Shown piece after piece: positions 46,635 to 55,729 of a stretch of DNA of 64,000 nucleotides (positions are counted from its first letter, which is position 1; each line of letters begins with the position of its first letter). The position numbers and the translations under genes are program-made. This DNA is from Phycisphaerae bacterium. Its GTDB lineage: Bacteria > Planctomycetota > Phycisphaerae > UBA1845. The stretch spans positions 1 to 64,000 of the forward strand of contig JAJDDW010000100.1 of NCBI GenBank assembly GCA_029260115.1. Reading direction: 5' to 3'. Below the pieces are notes generated by a model. It saw only the letters and a list, made by a program, of their open reading frames with translations, made no database searches and was not told where the DNA came from.

Positions 46635-47381
46635 ATGTCCTTATCTGATCGAAACCAAAATCTCTGCGATGAGAGTAAGTGGAGTTTTACTGATCTACAT
46701 GCATTATTTCTCAACTGTACATTGAAGAAATCACCCGAACCGTCCCACACAAATGGGTTGATTTCAATATCTAAATCTATCATGGAAGCCAATGGTGTCA
46801 CTGTAGAAGTTGTGCGCCCGGTAGACTTTGATCTCGCCTACGGTGTATACGCCGACATGACTAAACAAGGTTGGGACAAAGATGAATGGCCATCACTTTA
46901 CGTCAAAGTCAAGAAAGCTGATATTCTCGTCATCACCACGCCAATTTGGTTAGGTGAAAAATCTTCCATATGCACGAAAACAATCGAACGTCTTTATTCC
47001 ACGTCGGGCGATCTTAATGACGAAGGTCAATACGCCTATTATGGTCGCGTAGGAGGTTGCTTGGTTACTGGAAACGAGGATGGTGCCAAACACTGTGCCA
47101 TGAATGTTCTTTATTCACTCCAGCATCTCGGCTACGTCATTCCGCCTCAGGCAGATGCCGGTTGGCTTGGTGAAGCAGGCCCAGGACCTTCCTATCTTGA
47201 TCCAGGTTCCGGTGGCCCTGAAAACGACTTTACCAACAGAAATACAACTTTCATGACATGGAATCTATTGCATCTCGCGCGCATGATAAAGGACGTGGGT
47301 GGCATACCTGCACACGGTAACCAACGATCGAAGTGGGATGCCGGTTGTCGATTTGACTACCCCAATCCTGCGTACCGATAA
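46635..47381 (+). CDS. flavodoxin-like NAD(P)H-dependent oxidoreductase
   Basis: 248 residues. AAGGAA lies about 11 bases before the ATG. The fold starts 'HALFLNCTLKKSPEPSHTNG' (an FMN-phosphate-binding loop), continues with 'ADILVITTPIWLGEKSS' and 'GRVGGCLVTGNEDGAKHCAM', all typical of NADPH-dependent FMN reductases and WrbA-like proteins. It probably reduces quinones, metals or flavins in the cytoplasm. An N-terminal extension of about 20 residues precedes the flavin loop. It is monocistronic. Confidence 0.8.
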   Translation: MSLSDRNQNLCDESKWSFTDLHALFLNCTLKKSPEPSHTNGLISISKSIMEANGVTVEVVRPVDFDLAYGVYADMTKQGWDKDEWPSLYVKVKKADILVITTPIWLGEKSSICTKTIERLYSTSGDLNDEGQYAYYGRVGGCLVTGNEDGAKHCAMNVLYSLQHLGYVIPPQADAGWLGEAGPGPSYLDPGSGGPENDFTNRNTTFMTWNLLHLARMIKDVGGIPAHGNQRSKWDAGCRFDYPNPAYR

Positions 47382-47567
47382 TTCTAGTGTATGTAGTTGC
47401 TAACCCATATAACACAATCTGGTATGAGATGTTTATATGCAAATAAGTTAGAATCGAAAAAAACTCGGCATCATGCAGGTACCGTTCTTGGGCTTAGCGA
47501 TGCTACAATACAATAAATCATATCATGATTACCTATCCCACAAACGATTTTCTGTTATCATCCCCCC

Positions 47568-48053
47568 ATGTTTATCGGTATTCTATCAGACAGTCATGGC
47601 GACCCTATTCCCGTTCGCAAGGCGCTCGCGCTTTTTGATTCGCTGGGCGCTACCCACCTCATACACTGCGGCGACGTTGGTGGGCAGGAGGTGTTTGACG
47701 AACTCGTTGGTCGAGCGCTGACTTTTGTTTGGGGTAATACCGACTTGTACGATGGCACTACGCTGGCCTATCTCGAAACCGTTGGCCTGCAAGCGCCGAC
47801 TGAGGTGCCATCGACTGTCACGCTGGACGATAAGCGCTTCGCTGTTTTCCATGGTCACGAAAATGGTTTTGAATCTGCACACGATCGCCTCGAAGTCGAT
47901 TATATTTGCCATGGCCATACGCACCTTCGGCGTGACGAACATCTCGGCGGTGTGCGTATCATCAACCCCGGTGCGCTGCATCGCGCTCGGGTATTCACGG
48001 TGGCTACGTTAGATACCGCGACCGACGAGCTAACCTTTCACACGATAAAATAG
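47568..48053 (+). CDS. YfcE/MJ0936-family metallophosphodiesterase
   Basis: 161 residues. All five metallophosphoesterase motifs are present: 'SDSHGD' (D8, H10), 'HCGDVGG', 'WGNTDLYD', 'FHGHENGF' and 'CHGHTHL'. This small family hydrolyses phosphodiesters with two divalent metal ions in the cytoplasm; the natural substrate is not known. The length matches the family. It is followed by two palindromic elements that may act as a terminator. Confidence 0.92.
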   Translation: MFIGILSDSHGDPIPVRKALALFDSLGATHLIHCGDVGGQEVFDELVGRALTFVWGNTDLYDGTTLAYLETVGLQAPTEVPSTVTLDDKRFAVFHGHENGFESAHDRLEVDYICHGHTHLRRDEHLGGVRIINPGALHRARVFTVATLDTATDELTFHTIK

Positions 48054-48070
48054 TTGTCCGCCTGCTCATC

Positions 48071-48094
48071 GAGCCGCGGGTTTTAACCCGCGCG
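48071..48094. repeat. dispersed GC-rich palindrome, copy 1
   Basis: The 8-bp stem CGCGGGTT/AACCCGCG (48075-48092) closes on a two-base loop 21 bp after the phosphodiesterase stop. The 24-bp element matches, in reverse orientation, the palindrome at 57841-57864 at 21 of 24 positions. A degraded relative is at 54699-54716. It may terminate transcription, but its recurrence marks it as a mobile or REP-like repeat. Confidence 0.6.
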
Positions 48095-48147
48095 GTGCTA
48101 AGAATTGTAGGTATCAAGAGATGGCTTAATCGCACTATTCTACTGAT

Positions 48148-48226
48148 CGTCATTCTCGCGCAGGCGGGAATCCAGGAGCGGCGTGTAGGTCACATTGACT
48201 GGATGCCAGCCTGCGCGGGTATGACG
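48148..48226. repeat. 79-bp imperfect inverted-repeat element
   Basis: Two 28-base arms (48148-48175 and 48199-48226) match as reverse complements at 24 positions around a 23-base centre. The right arm ('CTGC...ATGACG' end) recurs at 57691-57720, and a shorter related hairpin is at 60271-60290. Elements with this CCTGCGCGGG core are widespread in bacterial genomes and behave like REP/MITE-type repeats. It lies between two genes that converge on it. Confidence 0.65.
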
Positions 48227-48299
48227 AGGTCCCTGAGAGGGTATGACGAAGTCATTGATGCCATATTCATTAATCTGTTCACGCAACTTGTTGTTCAAC

Positions 48300-50084
48300 T
48301 TACGTGTTCGTACTATATAAATAGACTTTCGTAGCCTTGCCCGCAAAGTCCATGGGCACAGGCCGAAGTTCAAAATTCGTCTCGATCTTGCGCTTATCCT
48401 TAATCCAATGCATACGCCATTGATTGTCCGGGTCGAGTACGAACAGAACGTGTGGATTTTTAATGTCGCGTGAAGCCGAAATTTTATCGACCCAACGATC
48501 CAGCGATGTGCGGTCAGTTGGTATCGGCAGTGTCGGCAAAGCGGTCTCCATCGCCAAGTATTCATGAAAGTTGCTGACCAATATCAAACGCTCGTCAGCT
48601 ATGCCCTGAAGGTAGCTAAAAAGCTGGTCACTATTAGGCTCGAAACATCGCGACCATGCCCCGTATGGCGACGTCGCGCGATTAGCTAGTGTCCATCGGT
48701 TGTAGGTCCGCTGCCATTGCTGTTGAAACGTCCACGAACAGCAAACGAATAGCGCTACGCACAGGCCCAAGCGCATTATGCGTGAACGCACCACCACCAG
48801 TGGCCCGACAAACAATAAGAAATAAATTGGGCGAAGGGGGATGTAGTAACGCGCCAGACTTACGAAATCGAATTTGTCGCTAAACATAGCCGTAGCTAAG
48901 ACAATCATGGCTAAGAACATGAGCAATACACATGCGCTAAGCTTAGCCGCAGGTTGCGATAGGAAAGTGACAGCGACTTGACGCCAAGCTGGAATGAGAA
49001 GGATGATAACCAGTAAGCATCCAGGCCACAGTGCGATGGCCCAATGACTGATAGCGTGGTGATCGTAATAGCCTAGGTCAGTGAACTGCCACCATGCCTG
49101 CCAGATGAGCGATGGCGACAAATCGAAGCCGACGCGATGCCCTAGATTCACCTGGGCCTGCATGGACTCTGTGCCACCCATAAATCGATTGGTCAATAGC
49201 AAAGCCGCAATCGGAAGGGCTGCGAACAAGGCAAAAATGGCGACATGCTTCGCCGTAATAGCTGAAGTATCTGCGACAGCCTGATCCGTTACAGGCGATT
49301 GGATTTTGCCGCCACGGGATATTAGCCAGGTCCAGATCAGATAGCTGCCAATGCCTGCGGGGATAAACACGCTTGCATATCGCAGCCAAAACAACCCACC
49401 GCTTAGCATGCCGACTAACGCCAGCCGCTTGGCACAAGAAGCTGAGCTATGCTTCGTTGTGTGATTGATAGTCATAGCATGATGCGTCAGCAACAATAAG
49501 TAAGGAATCGCTGCGGCGAGAAGTACGTCCGTTGATGGGTTGATAAGATAGCCCACCGCTAAGCCCGCGCTCATGGCTGTCGCTGCCAATAGCAAGCCTC
49601 GAAATCCGCCGGGTGCCATACGCCGCGACCACAAGAACCAGCCGACCATAGCCAAGGCGCAGGCAACGATGCCAATAGCCCGGCAAGCCTCAACAGACGA
49701 GCACGAAAGCGTCTGCCGCACCGTAGCGACAAGCATGGAATAGCCCACGGGCCATTTGGTTAGAAAGCCCCATTCGTATTGAATGTCCCAGGGTTGACCG
49801 GGCGCGATAGGTTGTAAGGTGGTAAAGCCATTCCCATTTAGGAATCTATCCACCGCTAAGAGCTGGTAGGCGTAGTCTGATTCAATTCGCGGTGGAATTG
49901 CTGCTCTACCGGGTAATAAGGTCAGCACCGAAGCGATTAGGGCTATTGCGATAATCGCCCAGGCAGTCGTGGGTAAGCGTCGAGATGGCGTAGTCGTGGC
50001 ATTGGGGCACAATATGCGTTCGCGCACACCCTCCGCCAAGAGTGCCCCTGATGAACCAGCCGGTACTTTTTCTGCGCTAATCAC
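48300..50084 (-). CDS. GT-C-type membrane glycosyltransferase, or related polytopic protein
   Basis: 594 residues from a GTG at 50084 with GAGGAT about ten bases upstream. After a polar 40-residue start come 10-12 hydrophobic helices. The first external loop 'PPRIESDYAYQLLAVDRFLN' has the acidic pair near the start of loop 1 that is typical of GT-C enzymes such as ArnT and PMT, which use polyprenyl-phosphate sugars. The C-terminal 130 residues are soluble. The acceptor cannot be identified. It is divergent from a DPM-type GT2 that could make its lipid-linked donor. Confidence 0.6.
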   Translation of the reverse strand: MISAEKVPAGSSGALLAEGVRERILCPNATTTPSRRLPTTAWAIIAIALIASVLTLLPGRAAIPPRIESDYAYQLLAVDRFLNGNGFTTLQPIAPGQPWDIQYEWGFLTKWPVGYSMLVATVRQTLSCSSVEACRAIGIVACALAMVGWFLWSRRMAPGGFRGLLLAATAMSAGLAVGYLINPSTDVLLAAAIPYLLLLTHHAMTINHTTKHSSASCAKRLALVGMLSGGLFWLRYASVFIPAGIGSYLIWTWLISRGGKIQSPVTDQAVADTSAITAKHVAIFALFAALPIAALLLTNRFMGGTESMQAQVNLGHRVGFDLSPSLIWQAWWQFTDLGYYDHHAISHWAIALWPGCLLVIILLIPAWRQVAVTFLSQPAAKLSACVLLMFLAMIVLATAMFSDKFDFVSLARYYIPLRPIYFLLFVGPLVVVRSRIMRLGLCVALFVCCSWTFQQQWQRTYNRWTLANRATSPYGAWSRCFEPNSDQLFSYLQGIADERLILVSNFHEYLAMETALPTLPIPTDRTSLDRWVDKISASRDIKNPHVLFVLDPDNQWRMHWIKDKRKIETNFELRPVPMDFAGKATKVYLYSTNT

Positions 50085-50199
50085 TACTAACCATCCTCAC
50101 CCAATGGTGCGTTATCGGTCGTATCGGCGATTCGTAGGATCGGAATTAGGAAGCGAGGTGTATGACCGCCTGACTGGCGCGGGCGGGTGGTATACGTAC

Positions 50200-50219
50200 A
50201 TCCCGATATTCTTCGGGAT
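50200..50219. repeat. 7-bp perfect hairpin between divergent glycosyltransferase genes
   Basis: ATCCCGA-TATTCT-TCGGGAT, in the 276-bp gap 50085-50360 that holds the promoters of both genes. It may be a palindromic operator or one more REP-like unit. Confidence 0.4.
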
Positions 50220-50360
50220 CTACCCGTGTCTAAACCAGGGTGAACAAGTACAGACTGCATAACAAAACCGCCAACCAGAACGAACGACCTAATTAGTCAT
50301 CCTAAAGCACTATTTCAGCATCTCACCCAAGCTACCGACAATGTTATAGGAACTAAGCCT

Positions 50361-51647
50361 ATGAAACTTACTATCGTCATCCCGGCCTTGAACGAAGAGC
50401 AAGCCATCGGTTCGATCATCGAGCGCACCCTTGCCGCGCGTGAAACTATCATCGCTGATTCGCCCGTCGAAGCCGTAGAAATTGTCGTCGTTAGTGATGG
50501 CTCCACAGACCGGACACCAGAGATAGCTGCTAGCTATGATGAGATTGCGCTCATTGTCTTTGAGAAAAACCGTGGATACGGCGCAGCCATTAAAAGAGGT
50601 TTCGAGGTCGGTACAGGAGACGTCGTCGGATTCTTAGACGCAGACGGCACCTGCGAACCCGCATTCTTCGCGACGCTCTGCCGCGAGTTAGCCGAGTGTG
50701 GCGCATCGGTAGCTATTGGTTCTCGATTAGGACCAGATAGTGAAATGCCACGCGTGCGACGTTTTGGTAATCGAGTATATGCATTTATTCTTTCTGCCCT
50801 GAGTAACAAAGTCGTTACAGATACAGCCAGCGGCATGCGCGTGATTCGTCGCGACGTTTTACAACAATTATACCCACTGCCAGACGGTTTGCATTTCACC
50901 CCGGCTATGAGCGCTCGCGTGTTGATGGACGATCAGCTTACGATTGTTGAAAAGCCTATGTGCTATAAAGAGCGCGTCGGCGAATCAAAGCTGCATGTCA
51001 TCAAGGATGGGCTAAGATTTTTCCGAACCATTTTCGAGATGACGCTCATGTGGCGTCCGGCGAAGCTATTCTTTGCCAGTGCGGCCATGTGCCTTTGCGT
51101 CATGATGTTGCTAGCCGCCCATCCGATAGAGTCTTGGCTACGCATGGGTCGCTTCAACGATGATATGATTTACCGCCTGCTATTTTGCTCGCTGCTTGGC
51201 TCGCTTGGCGTGAGTTTGATTTCAATGGGGGTGCTAGCTGTAAATCTACACCGCATGGTCAACCCAAAGCAAAGTGCTCCGACTTTTTTAGCAACCATAC
51301 TCGATCGCCTATATTCAGCGCCAGGCGCGTTAGCTGTAACCTTGCTCACTATGCCCGGGCTTCTTTGGCTGGTGGGCGAAGGTGTGTGGACGAGAATCAC
51401 GCTCGGCGTGGTAGAACTCCACTGGTCGCGCGTCGTGCTCGCGGGCGTCGTTGTATTCGCCATCGCCCAGCTAGCTTTGAGCGTCTTATTGGCCAATATC
51501 ATGAGATACCACGCCAAACGGGCTAACGCACAACGCCAGCCCAGCTCGTTACAAGCCAAATCAGCCCCCAGGCCCTTCGTACACGCGACTGCGGCCAACC
51601 AAGCTTCGTCCGCATCCATAGAAATGGCCCGTCAGACCGAGATGTAG
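50361..51647 (+). CDS. family 2 glycosyltransferase, dolichyl/polyprenyl-phosphate sugar synthase type
   Basis: 428 residues. AGGAA lies about ten bases before the ATG. The GT-A domain starts 'MKLTIVIPALNEEQAIGSII', with 'VVVSDGSTDRTPEIA', the metal site 'GFLDADGT' and 'TDTASGMRVIRRDV', as in DPM1-like enzymes that transfer hexose from a nucleotide sugar to a lipid phosphate. About 120 residues of membrane helices follow (near 235, 275 and 315-385), then a polar tail. It probably supplies the lipid-linked sugar used by the divergent GT-C protein, an inference from pairing. Confidence 0.88.
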   Translation: MKLTIVIPALNEEQAIGSIIERTLAARETIIADSPVEAVEIVVVSDGSTDRTPEIAASYDEIALIVFEKNRGYGAAIKRGFEVGTGDVVGFLDADGTCEPAFFATLCRELAECGASVAIGSRLGPDSEMPRVRRFGNRVYAFILSALSNKVVTDTASGMRVIRRDVLQQLYPLPDGLHFTPAMSARVLMDDQLTIVEKPMCYKERVGESKLHVIKDGLRFFRTIFEMTLMWRPAKLFFASAAMCLCVMMLLAAHPIESWLRMGRFNDDMIYRLLFCSLLGSLGVSLISMGVLAVNLHRMVNPKQSAPTFLATILDRLYSAPGALAVTLLTMPGLLWLVGEGVWTRITLGVVELHWSRVVLAGVVVFAIAQLALSVLLANIMRYHAKRANAQRQPSSLQAKSAPRPFVHATAANQASSASIEMARQTEM

Positions 51648-51890
51648 GGCTTTTGGAAGAAATTCCAACATTTGGCATAGGGGACGGCACGGTGGCATGG
51701 TCAAGCCACTGCTTACCCGTATTATTATCCTAGGTGAAACGCTGTCCTTAATCAGGGTAAATGCCTGGATGAAAATGAATTCAAAATTTGGAATAGTAGT
51801 TAGGCGTTCCTGTGTTATATTGGTTGTAGCTCCCTTGTGAAAATGGGGGAGGTGACGTGATTGGACGCATCTTGAGGATAATGTAACACC

Positions 51891-52448
51891 ATGCTGGATG
51901 CCAATACGAAAGCACGTTTTGAGGCCACGGCTATGCCGCATTTCGATGCGGTGTTTCGGATGGCTTGCGCGTTGTCGGGCAGTCGGGTAGAGGCCGACGA
52001 CTTGGTCCAGGAAGCGTTTATCAGGGGTTTTAAGGCTTTCGAACGCTTCGAGCTGCGCGAATATGGCGCGAAACCCTGGCTATTGAAAATTCTTTATAAC
52101 GTTTTTTATACCGCCAAAAACAAGCAGCGACGTCAGCCCTCTTTGCTCGACGACGTCGATTTCGACCATTTTGAGGAAGAGCTTGTCGACATGGGTGGCG
52201 ATCCGGAAACTGCGGAGTCGTTGAACTGGGACCATTTTGACGAAGAGATCAAGAAGGCCGTTGAATCGCTTCAGCCGGAATATCGGACTGTGTTACTGCT
52301 CTGGTCGATTGAGGGACTAAGCTATAAGGAAATAGCCGAGGTCTGCGAATGCCCCATGGGCACGATTATGAGTCGACTGTACCGTGGTCGACAACTGCTA
52401 GGCCGTAAATTGCGATCGTATGCCCAAGCACGAGGATTTAGCGGCTGA
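51891..52448 (+). CDS. ECF-type RNA polymerase sigma factor
   Basis: 185 residues. Region 2 (about 16-90) contains 'EADDLVQEAFIRGFKAFERF'; an acidic linker of about 25 residues is followed by region 4 (about 120-175) with 'SIEGLSYKEIAEVCECPMGT' and 'IMSRLYRGRQLL'. There is no region 3. GAGGA precedes the ATG at 12 bases, somewhat far. The next gene, starting 11 bases after the stop, encodes a zinc anti-sigma factor, so this is a standard two-gene regulatory unit that answers an envelope signal. Confidence 0.93.
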   Translation: MLDANTKARFEATAMPHFDAVFRMACALSGSRVEADDLVQEAFIRGFKAFERFELREYGAKPWLLKILYNVFYTAKNKQRRQPSLLDDVDFDHFEEELVDMGGDPETAESLNWDHFDEEIKKAVESLQPEYRTVLLLWSIEGLSYKEIAEVCECPMGTIMSRLYRGRQLLGRKLRSYAQARGFSG

Positions 52449-52459
52449 AGGATTGACTC

Positions 52460-53362
52460 ATGAATTGTAAAAGTTTTCGTAAATATGCTAGCGCCTTTGC
52501 TGACGGCGAGCTTGATGTGCCTCTGAATTTAGAGGCGTTGGAACACCTGAATATGTGCCCGGCTTGTGCGCAGCGTGTGGATGACGTCACAGCTTGTAAG
52601 CGTTCGCTCAGCGACATGTGGTCTCGTGAGGTCGCTCCGGATTCGCTTCGCAAAAGCGTGGCTGTCTCACTAGATGGCGCCTTGGAACGTGAAAAATTAA
52701 CCGATTATGGCCTAACATACGCGCCGAGCTGGCACAAACGCTCCAAATTTATGGTTCCGCTAGCTATCGCAGCGGCGATTCTTTTTTACGTGTCCATTTG
52801 GCAGCGTTGGGGTTCGGATGAATTATCCAGCGGAACCATGACAGTCGTCACCGCTCAGGCCGTAACCGATATACGACATCAACACCAAGACTGCGTGCTT
52901 ACGCGGGGAATCAACCATCATAATCCACTGCTATCCCATCAACCCGCTCTGCTTGCCAGTCAACTTAGTGGCCTCACCGATTTGGTGGTAGTCGTTCCCC
53001 TATTCCCTCAAGACGAATTTGAGCTTGTTGGCGGTGAAAAATGTGGCATCCAGGGGCGGGTTGGTGGCCATGTGCTGTACCGCTCGCCATCGACGCATGA
53101 ATACTTGTCGGTATTCACAACAACGCGGATCGTGGAGTTGATACCGAATCAGCCGGCTGGGTGGCGAGAGCGGGCGTATTTTGCTAACGAGGACGATAAT
53201 TCGCTAACTGTCCTCGCTTGGCATGAAAGTGACCGAACCATCAGCTTCTCGGCGAATTTACCAAAAGAGGCTCTTATGAAATTAGCTAACGACACGCTTT
53301 TGGCCTTGCGAGTTTATCAAGATTTACAATTAGCCAGTGCGGCAGATTTGAATATGAATTGA
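52460..53362 (+). CDS. membrane anti-sigma factor with ZAS zinc domain
   Basis: 300 residues. The zinc-binding anti-sigma domain has C3, H29, C33 and C36 with the exact H-x3-C-x2-C spacing. It binds the ECF factor encoded upstream. A transmembrane helix at about 97-114 ('MVPLAIAAAILFYVSIW') is followed by an extracytoplasmic sensor of about 185 residues with no family I recognise, two Cys and several His, so redox or metal sensing is possible. AAGGA lies just after the sigma factor stop, giving coupled translation. Confidence 0.9.
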   Translation: MNCKSFRKYASAFADGELDVPLNLEALEHLNMCPACAQRVDDVTACKRSLSDMWSREVAPDSLRKSVAVSLDGALEREKLTDYGLTYAPSWHKRSKFMVPLAIAAAILFYVSIWQRWGSDELSSGTMTVVTAQAVTDIRHQHQDCVLTRGINHHNPLLSHQPALLASQLSGLTDLVVVVPLFPQDEFELVGGEKCGIQGRVGGHVLYRSPSTHEYLSVFTTTRIVELIPNQPAGWRERAYFANEDDNSLTVLAWHESDRTISFSANLPKEALMKLANDTLLALRVYQDLQLASAADLNMN

Positions 53363-53539
53363 CACTTTATTTTTAAGCGTGATGCGTGGATGAATCGGGA
53401 GATTTTTTTTGGTTTTCTTCCGCCATATGGTCAGATACGGTGTTTTGTATTATTGTGGAGTGTGGGGATGGTGCATTGTCGATGCTCAAAAGTTTTGGCG
53501 GCGGCGGCGTGTGCCAGCTAGCGTAGATGGGGTTTTGTA

Positions 53540-53556
53540 GTTCTAAAGATTAGAAC
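53540..53556 (+). promoter_or_regulatory. perfect palindrome next to a ribosome binding site
   Basis: GTTCTAAAGATTAGAAC folds into a 7-bp stem with a 3-base loop and ends one base before the AAGGAG Shine-Dalgarno (53558-53563) of the STN-like gene. A repressor or RNA-binding regulator site, or an mRNA-stabilising 5' hairpin, are the likely roles. Confidence 0.45.
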
Positions 53557-53572
53557 GAAGGAGATTTTTGTG

Positions 53573-54403
53573 ATGGCTAATAAACGGATGTTCGCCTTGT
53601 CGACCTGCATCATGGTTGGCTGCTGTTCGATTGGATTTGCGCAATCGCCAACTTCTCGGTTAAATGGTCTCAATGGGCAGGCTCGGCGAGCGGTGAAAAG
53701 TCCTAATGCAGCGCGCGATCTGCTTGCAAAACCAATAGACTCAGTAGATTGGCAAGAAACGCCTTTTGAGGAAGTTGTCGAATGGCTGCGAACTGAAAGC
53801 AATGATCAAGTCAATATCATTCCGCGGTGGACATCCCTGGAAAACGAAGGTGTCGATGGCGAGTCACCGATAACTTTGAAATTACGAGATACATCGGTCG
53901 CAGAGATTCTCATCGAAGTGATAGACCAGCTTTCAGATGATGGGTTAGTTCGTTTCCGCGCGGTAGGCAGGAATCTTCGCATTTCCACTGCGGCTGATTT
54001 TTCCAAGAAACTTGAGCGACGCATTTACCAGATGACTGATTTGACGTTTAACGTTCCCGACTTTGGTCGTAATGCCCCACAGGTAGACTTGGAAGCGGCA
54101 TCGCGGGCGAGTGGCGGCGGTGGTGGTCAAAGTGTTTTCAGTGGTTCTAGTAGCAGTAGTACAGAAGACTTGGAAGTTGAAGACCAAGATACCGAAGACC
54201 AGATTAACGATCTGATTACGATTATTGCGAGCACCATCGAGCCGCAGTCTTGGGGCCCAATCTCTGGTTTGCAGGGTCCAGCCATTCCTGGAACCGGTGG
54301 CGGCCGTGGCTTTATTCAAGCGTATAACAACCGCGTTTTGATTGTCTATAATACCATCGAGGTACACGAACAAATTGCTGGATATTTTGCTTACGGTGAA
54401 TAG
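53573..54403 (+). CDS. exported STN/secretin-N-like protein, unknown function
   Basis: 276 residues from the ATG at 53573, placed by AAGGAG nine bases upstream; a GTG three bases earlier is possible. A signal peptide (about 1-22) is followed by a module of about 80 residues resembling the STN/secretin N-domain fold ('TPFEEVVEWLRTESNDQVNI', 'TLKLRDTSVAEILIEVIDQL'), then a Gly/Ser/acidic linker. The C-terminal 'ITIIASTIEPQSWGPISGL' and 'IQAYNNRVLIVYNTIEVHEQ' are typical of planctomycete secretin-like exported proteins. It lacks the secretin pore domain. It may be a regulon member of the upstream ECF factor. Confidence 0.65.
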   Translation: MANKRMFALSTCIMVGCCSIGFAQSPTSRLNGLNGQARRAVKSPNAARDLLAKPIDSVDWQETPFEEVVEWLRTESNDQVNIIPRWTSLENEGVDGESPITLKLRDTSVAEILIEVIDQLSDDGLVRFRAVGRNLRISTAADFSKKLERRIYQMTDLTFNVPDFGRNAPQVDLEAASRASGGGGGQSVFSGSSSSSTEDLEVEDQDTEDQINDLITIIASTIEPQSWGPISGLQGPAIPGTGGGRGFIQAYNNRVLIVYNTIEVHEQIAGYFAYGE

Positions 54404-54443
54404 TCACCTGTTTTGTAGCTTATAAAACGTCAGAAATTATTTT

Positions 54444-54511
54444 CAGGATCGATCGGTTTGAATGCAGCGTGAATCGCGGCGGCATTCAAACCGGTCGGTC
54501 CTGATTTTTTT
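54444..54511 (+). terminator. strong rho-independent terminator
   Basis: Two 22-base arms (54444-54465 and 54482-54503) pair with only two G-U wobbles around a 16-base loop and run directly into ATTTTTTT (54504-54511). It ends the STN-like gene transcript. It is the clearest intrinsic terminator in the window. Confidence 0.88.
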
Positions 54512-54679
54512 GGGTCAGCGAGGGCCTTCGTTTGCGACGGGTACGTCCCGTTTTCTAATTCCTAAAATTTTCGTATGATGATGACCCATCGTTTTGTTCT
54601 TGTTGTATCTGTGATGCGGAATATGTTGTATGGCCATGACAGTACGGCTGCATGATTCGAAATTAGCTACCAGATAGCC

Positions 54680-54704
54680 TCAAGCTGAAGCTTTGCAAGC
54701 TTGA
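54680..54704 (+). promoter_or_regulatory. leader hairpin before proC
   Basis: TCAAGCT (54680-54686) pairs with AGCTTGA (54698-54704) in the 5' leader, about 30 bp before the proC start. Bases 54699-54716 resemble the right half of the dispersed GC-rich palindrome at 57841-57864, so this may be an old insertion. Confidence 0.4.
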
Positions 54705-54735
54705 AGCATGCGGCTCGATGTAAGGATTATTGATT

Positions 54736-55554
54736 ATGCGTACCCAATATGAGATCGGCGTCATCGGGGCTGGCAATGCGGCCGAGGGTATTGTGCATGG
54801 CATATTGCGTAATACCGGTATTTTCGACGATCGCATTATTGCGTCCGCCCCCTCGGCTGACCGACGTGACAAGATCGTGGCACGGTTTCATATCGCGGTG
54901 ACACAAGACAATCGAGAAGTGGTCGAAAACAGTGCGATTGTCATTCTCGCGGTTAAGCCGCAGCAATTTGTCGAGGTTTGTGCCGGCGTGGCTGATCTGG
55001 TGCGTGAGGATCAGCTCATTGTATCCATCATGGCTGGGGTCTCGACGACGTCTATCGAAGGGCAATTTCCTAACATTAACGCCCGCGTCATTCGGGCGAT
55101 GCCTAACCTGCCTATTCATGTGGGTGCGGGTATGACGGGGATTTGTCGTGGTCAACACGCACGTGAGGTGGATCAGCTTCATGCGCAGCGGATTTTTGAT
55201 GCTGGCGGCCGATCTATTGTGATTGAAGATGAGTCACAGATGGATGCCGTTACCGCGGTTTCGGGTAGTGGGCCTGCGTATTTTTATTACTTCGTGGAGG
55301 CCATGACGCAAGCCGGGGTGCAGGCGGGTTTGTCCGAGCAGCAGGCCTGCGCTTTGGCGAAACACGCGTGCCATGGTGCGGCTAAGATGATGTTAGAGTC
55401 TTCGGATTCGCCGGAAGTGCTGCGGCAGAAGGTGACCTCGCCGGGCGGAACCACGCAGGCGGCGCTTGATTCGATGAAGGAAAACAAGGTGTTTGAAGGG
55501 GTGAAGAAGGCGGTGTTAGCGGCTAGTGCGCGGAGTCAGATGTTGGGGCGATGA
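54736..55554 (+). CDS. proC: pyrroline-5-carboxylate reductase
   Basis: 272 residues from the ATG at 54736 with AAGGA nine bases upstream. The Rossmann motif 'IGVIGAGNAAEGI' near the N-terminus, 'VILAVKPQQF' and 'SGSGPAYFYYFVEAM' in the dimerisation part, and 'SPGGTTQAALDSM' at the C-terminus are those of ProC. It reduces pyrroline-5-carboxylate to proline with NAD(P)H, the last step of proline synthesis. It is a single-gene unit with a palindromic element just after it. Confidence 0.95.
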   Translation: MRTQYEIGVIGAGNAAEGIVHGILRNTGIFDDRIIASAPSADRRDKIVARFHIAVTQDNREVVENSAIVILAVKPQQFVEVCAGVADLVREDQLIVSIMAGVSTTSIEGQFPNINARVIRAMPNLPIHVGAGMTGICRGQHAREVDQLHAQRIFDAGGRSIVIEDESQMDAVTAVSGSGPAYFYYFVEAMTQAGVQAGLSEQQACALAKHACHGAAKMMLESSDSPEVLRQKVTSPGGTTQAALDSMKENKVFEGVKKAVLAASARSQMLGR

Positions 55555-55568
55555 GGGGAAGTGTGGCG

Positions 55569-55635
55569 GAACCGCGACCGTGAGGGAGTGTCTAATGAAG
55601 GTCAAGTAGATGCCGCTTCCTCACGGGCGCGGTTC
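55569..55635. repeat. 17-bp inverted repeat between convergent genes
   Basis: The arms 55569-55585 and 55619-55635 are reverse complements except at one position, around a 33-base centre. It lies 15 bp past proC and about 55 bp from the end of the beta-helix gene. It could serve as a two-way terminator. The CCGTGAGGG core recalls repeats common in planctomycete genomes, from memory and unchecked. Confidence 0.6.
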
Positions 55636-55674
55636 TGTATGGGGATGTAAATCGGTACTTGTGCGAATGGTTCA

Positions 55675-55729
55675 GGCAGGTCAACCTTTCGCTAGTAAGC
55701 GAAAGAACGACCGTGCCCTACCGGCTGGG
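55675..55729. repeat. AGTA-loop dispersed element, copy A, overlapping a gene end
   Basis: The core CTTTCGCT-AGTA-AGCGAAAG is a perfect 8-bp stem with an AGTA loop. Over about 54 bases it matches copy B (57628-57680) at about 45 positions, highest in the first 34. The TAG stop of the beta-helix gene (55692-55694) is inside the stem-loop, so the last 12 or so codons of that gene are encoded by the element. Confidence 0.7.

Larger units (their letters stand above)
54404..54735. other. non-coding gap holding a terminator and a leader hairpin
   Basis: 332 bp between the STN-like gene and proC. It contains the terminator at 54444-54511 and the hairpin at 54680-54704 in front of the proC ribosome site (AAGGA, 54722-54726). 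The rest shows no gene. Confidence 0.5.

Noticed and set aside
51648-51890. Replication origin near the composition change
   Set aside because: No DnaA-box cluster, no AT-rich unwinding region and no dnaA, dnaN or parAB genes nearby.
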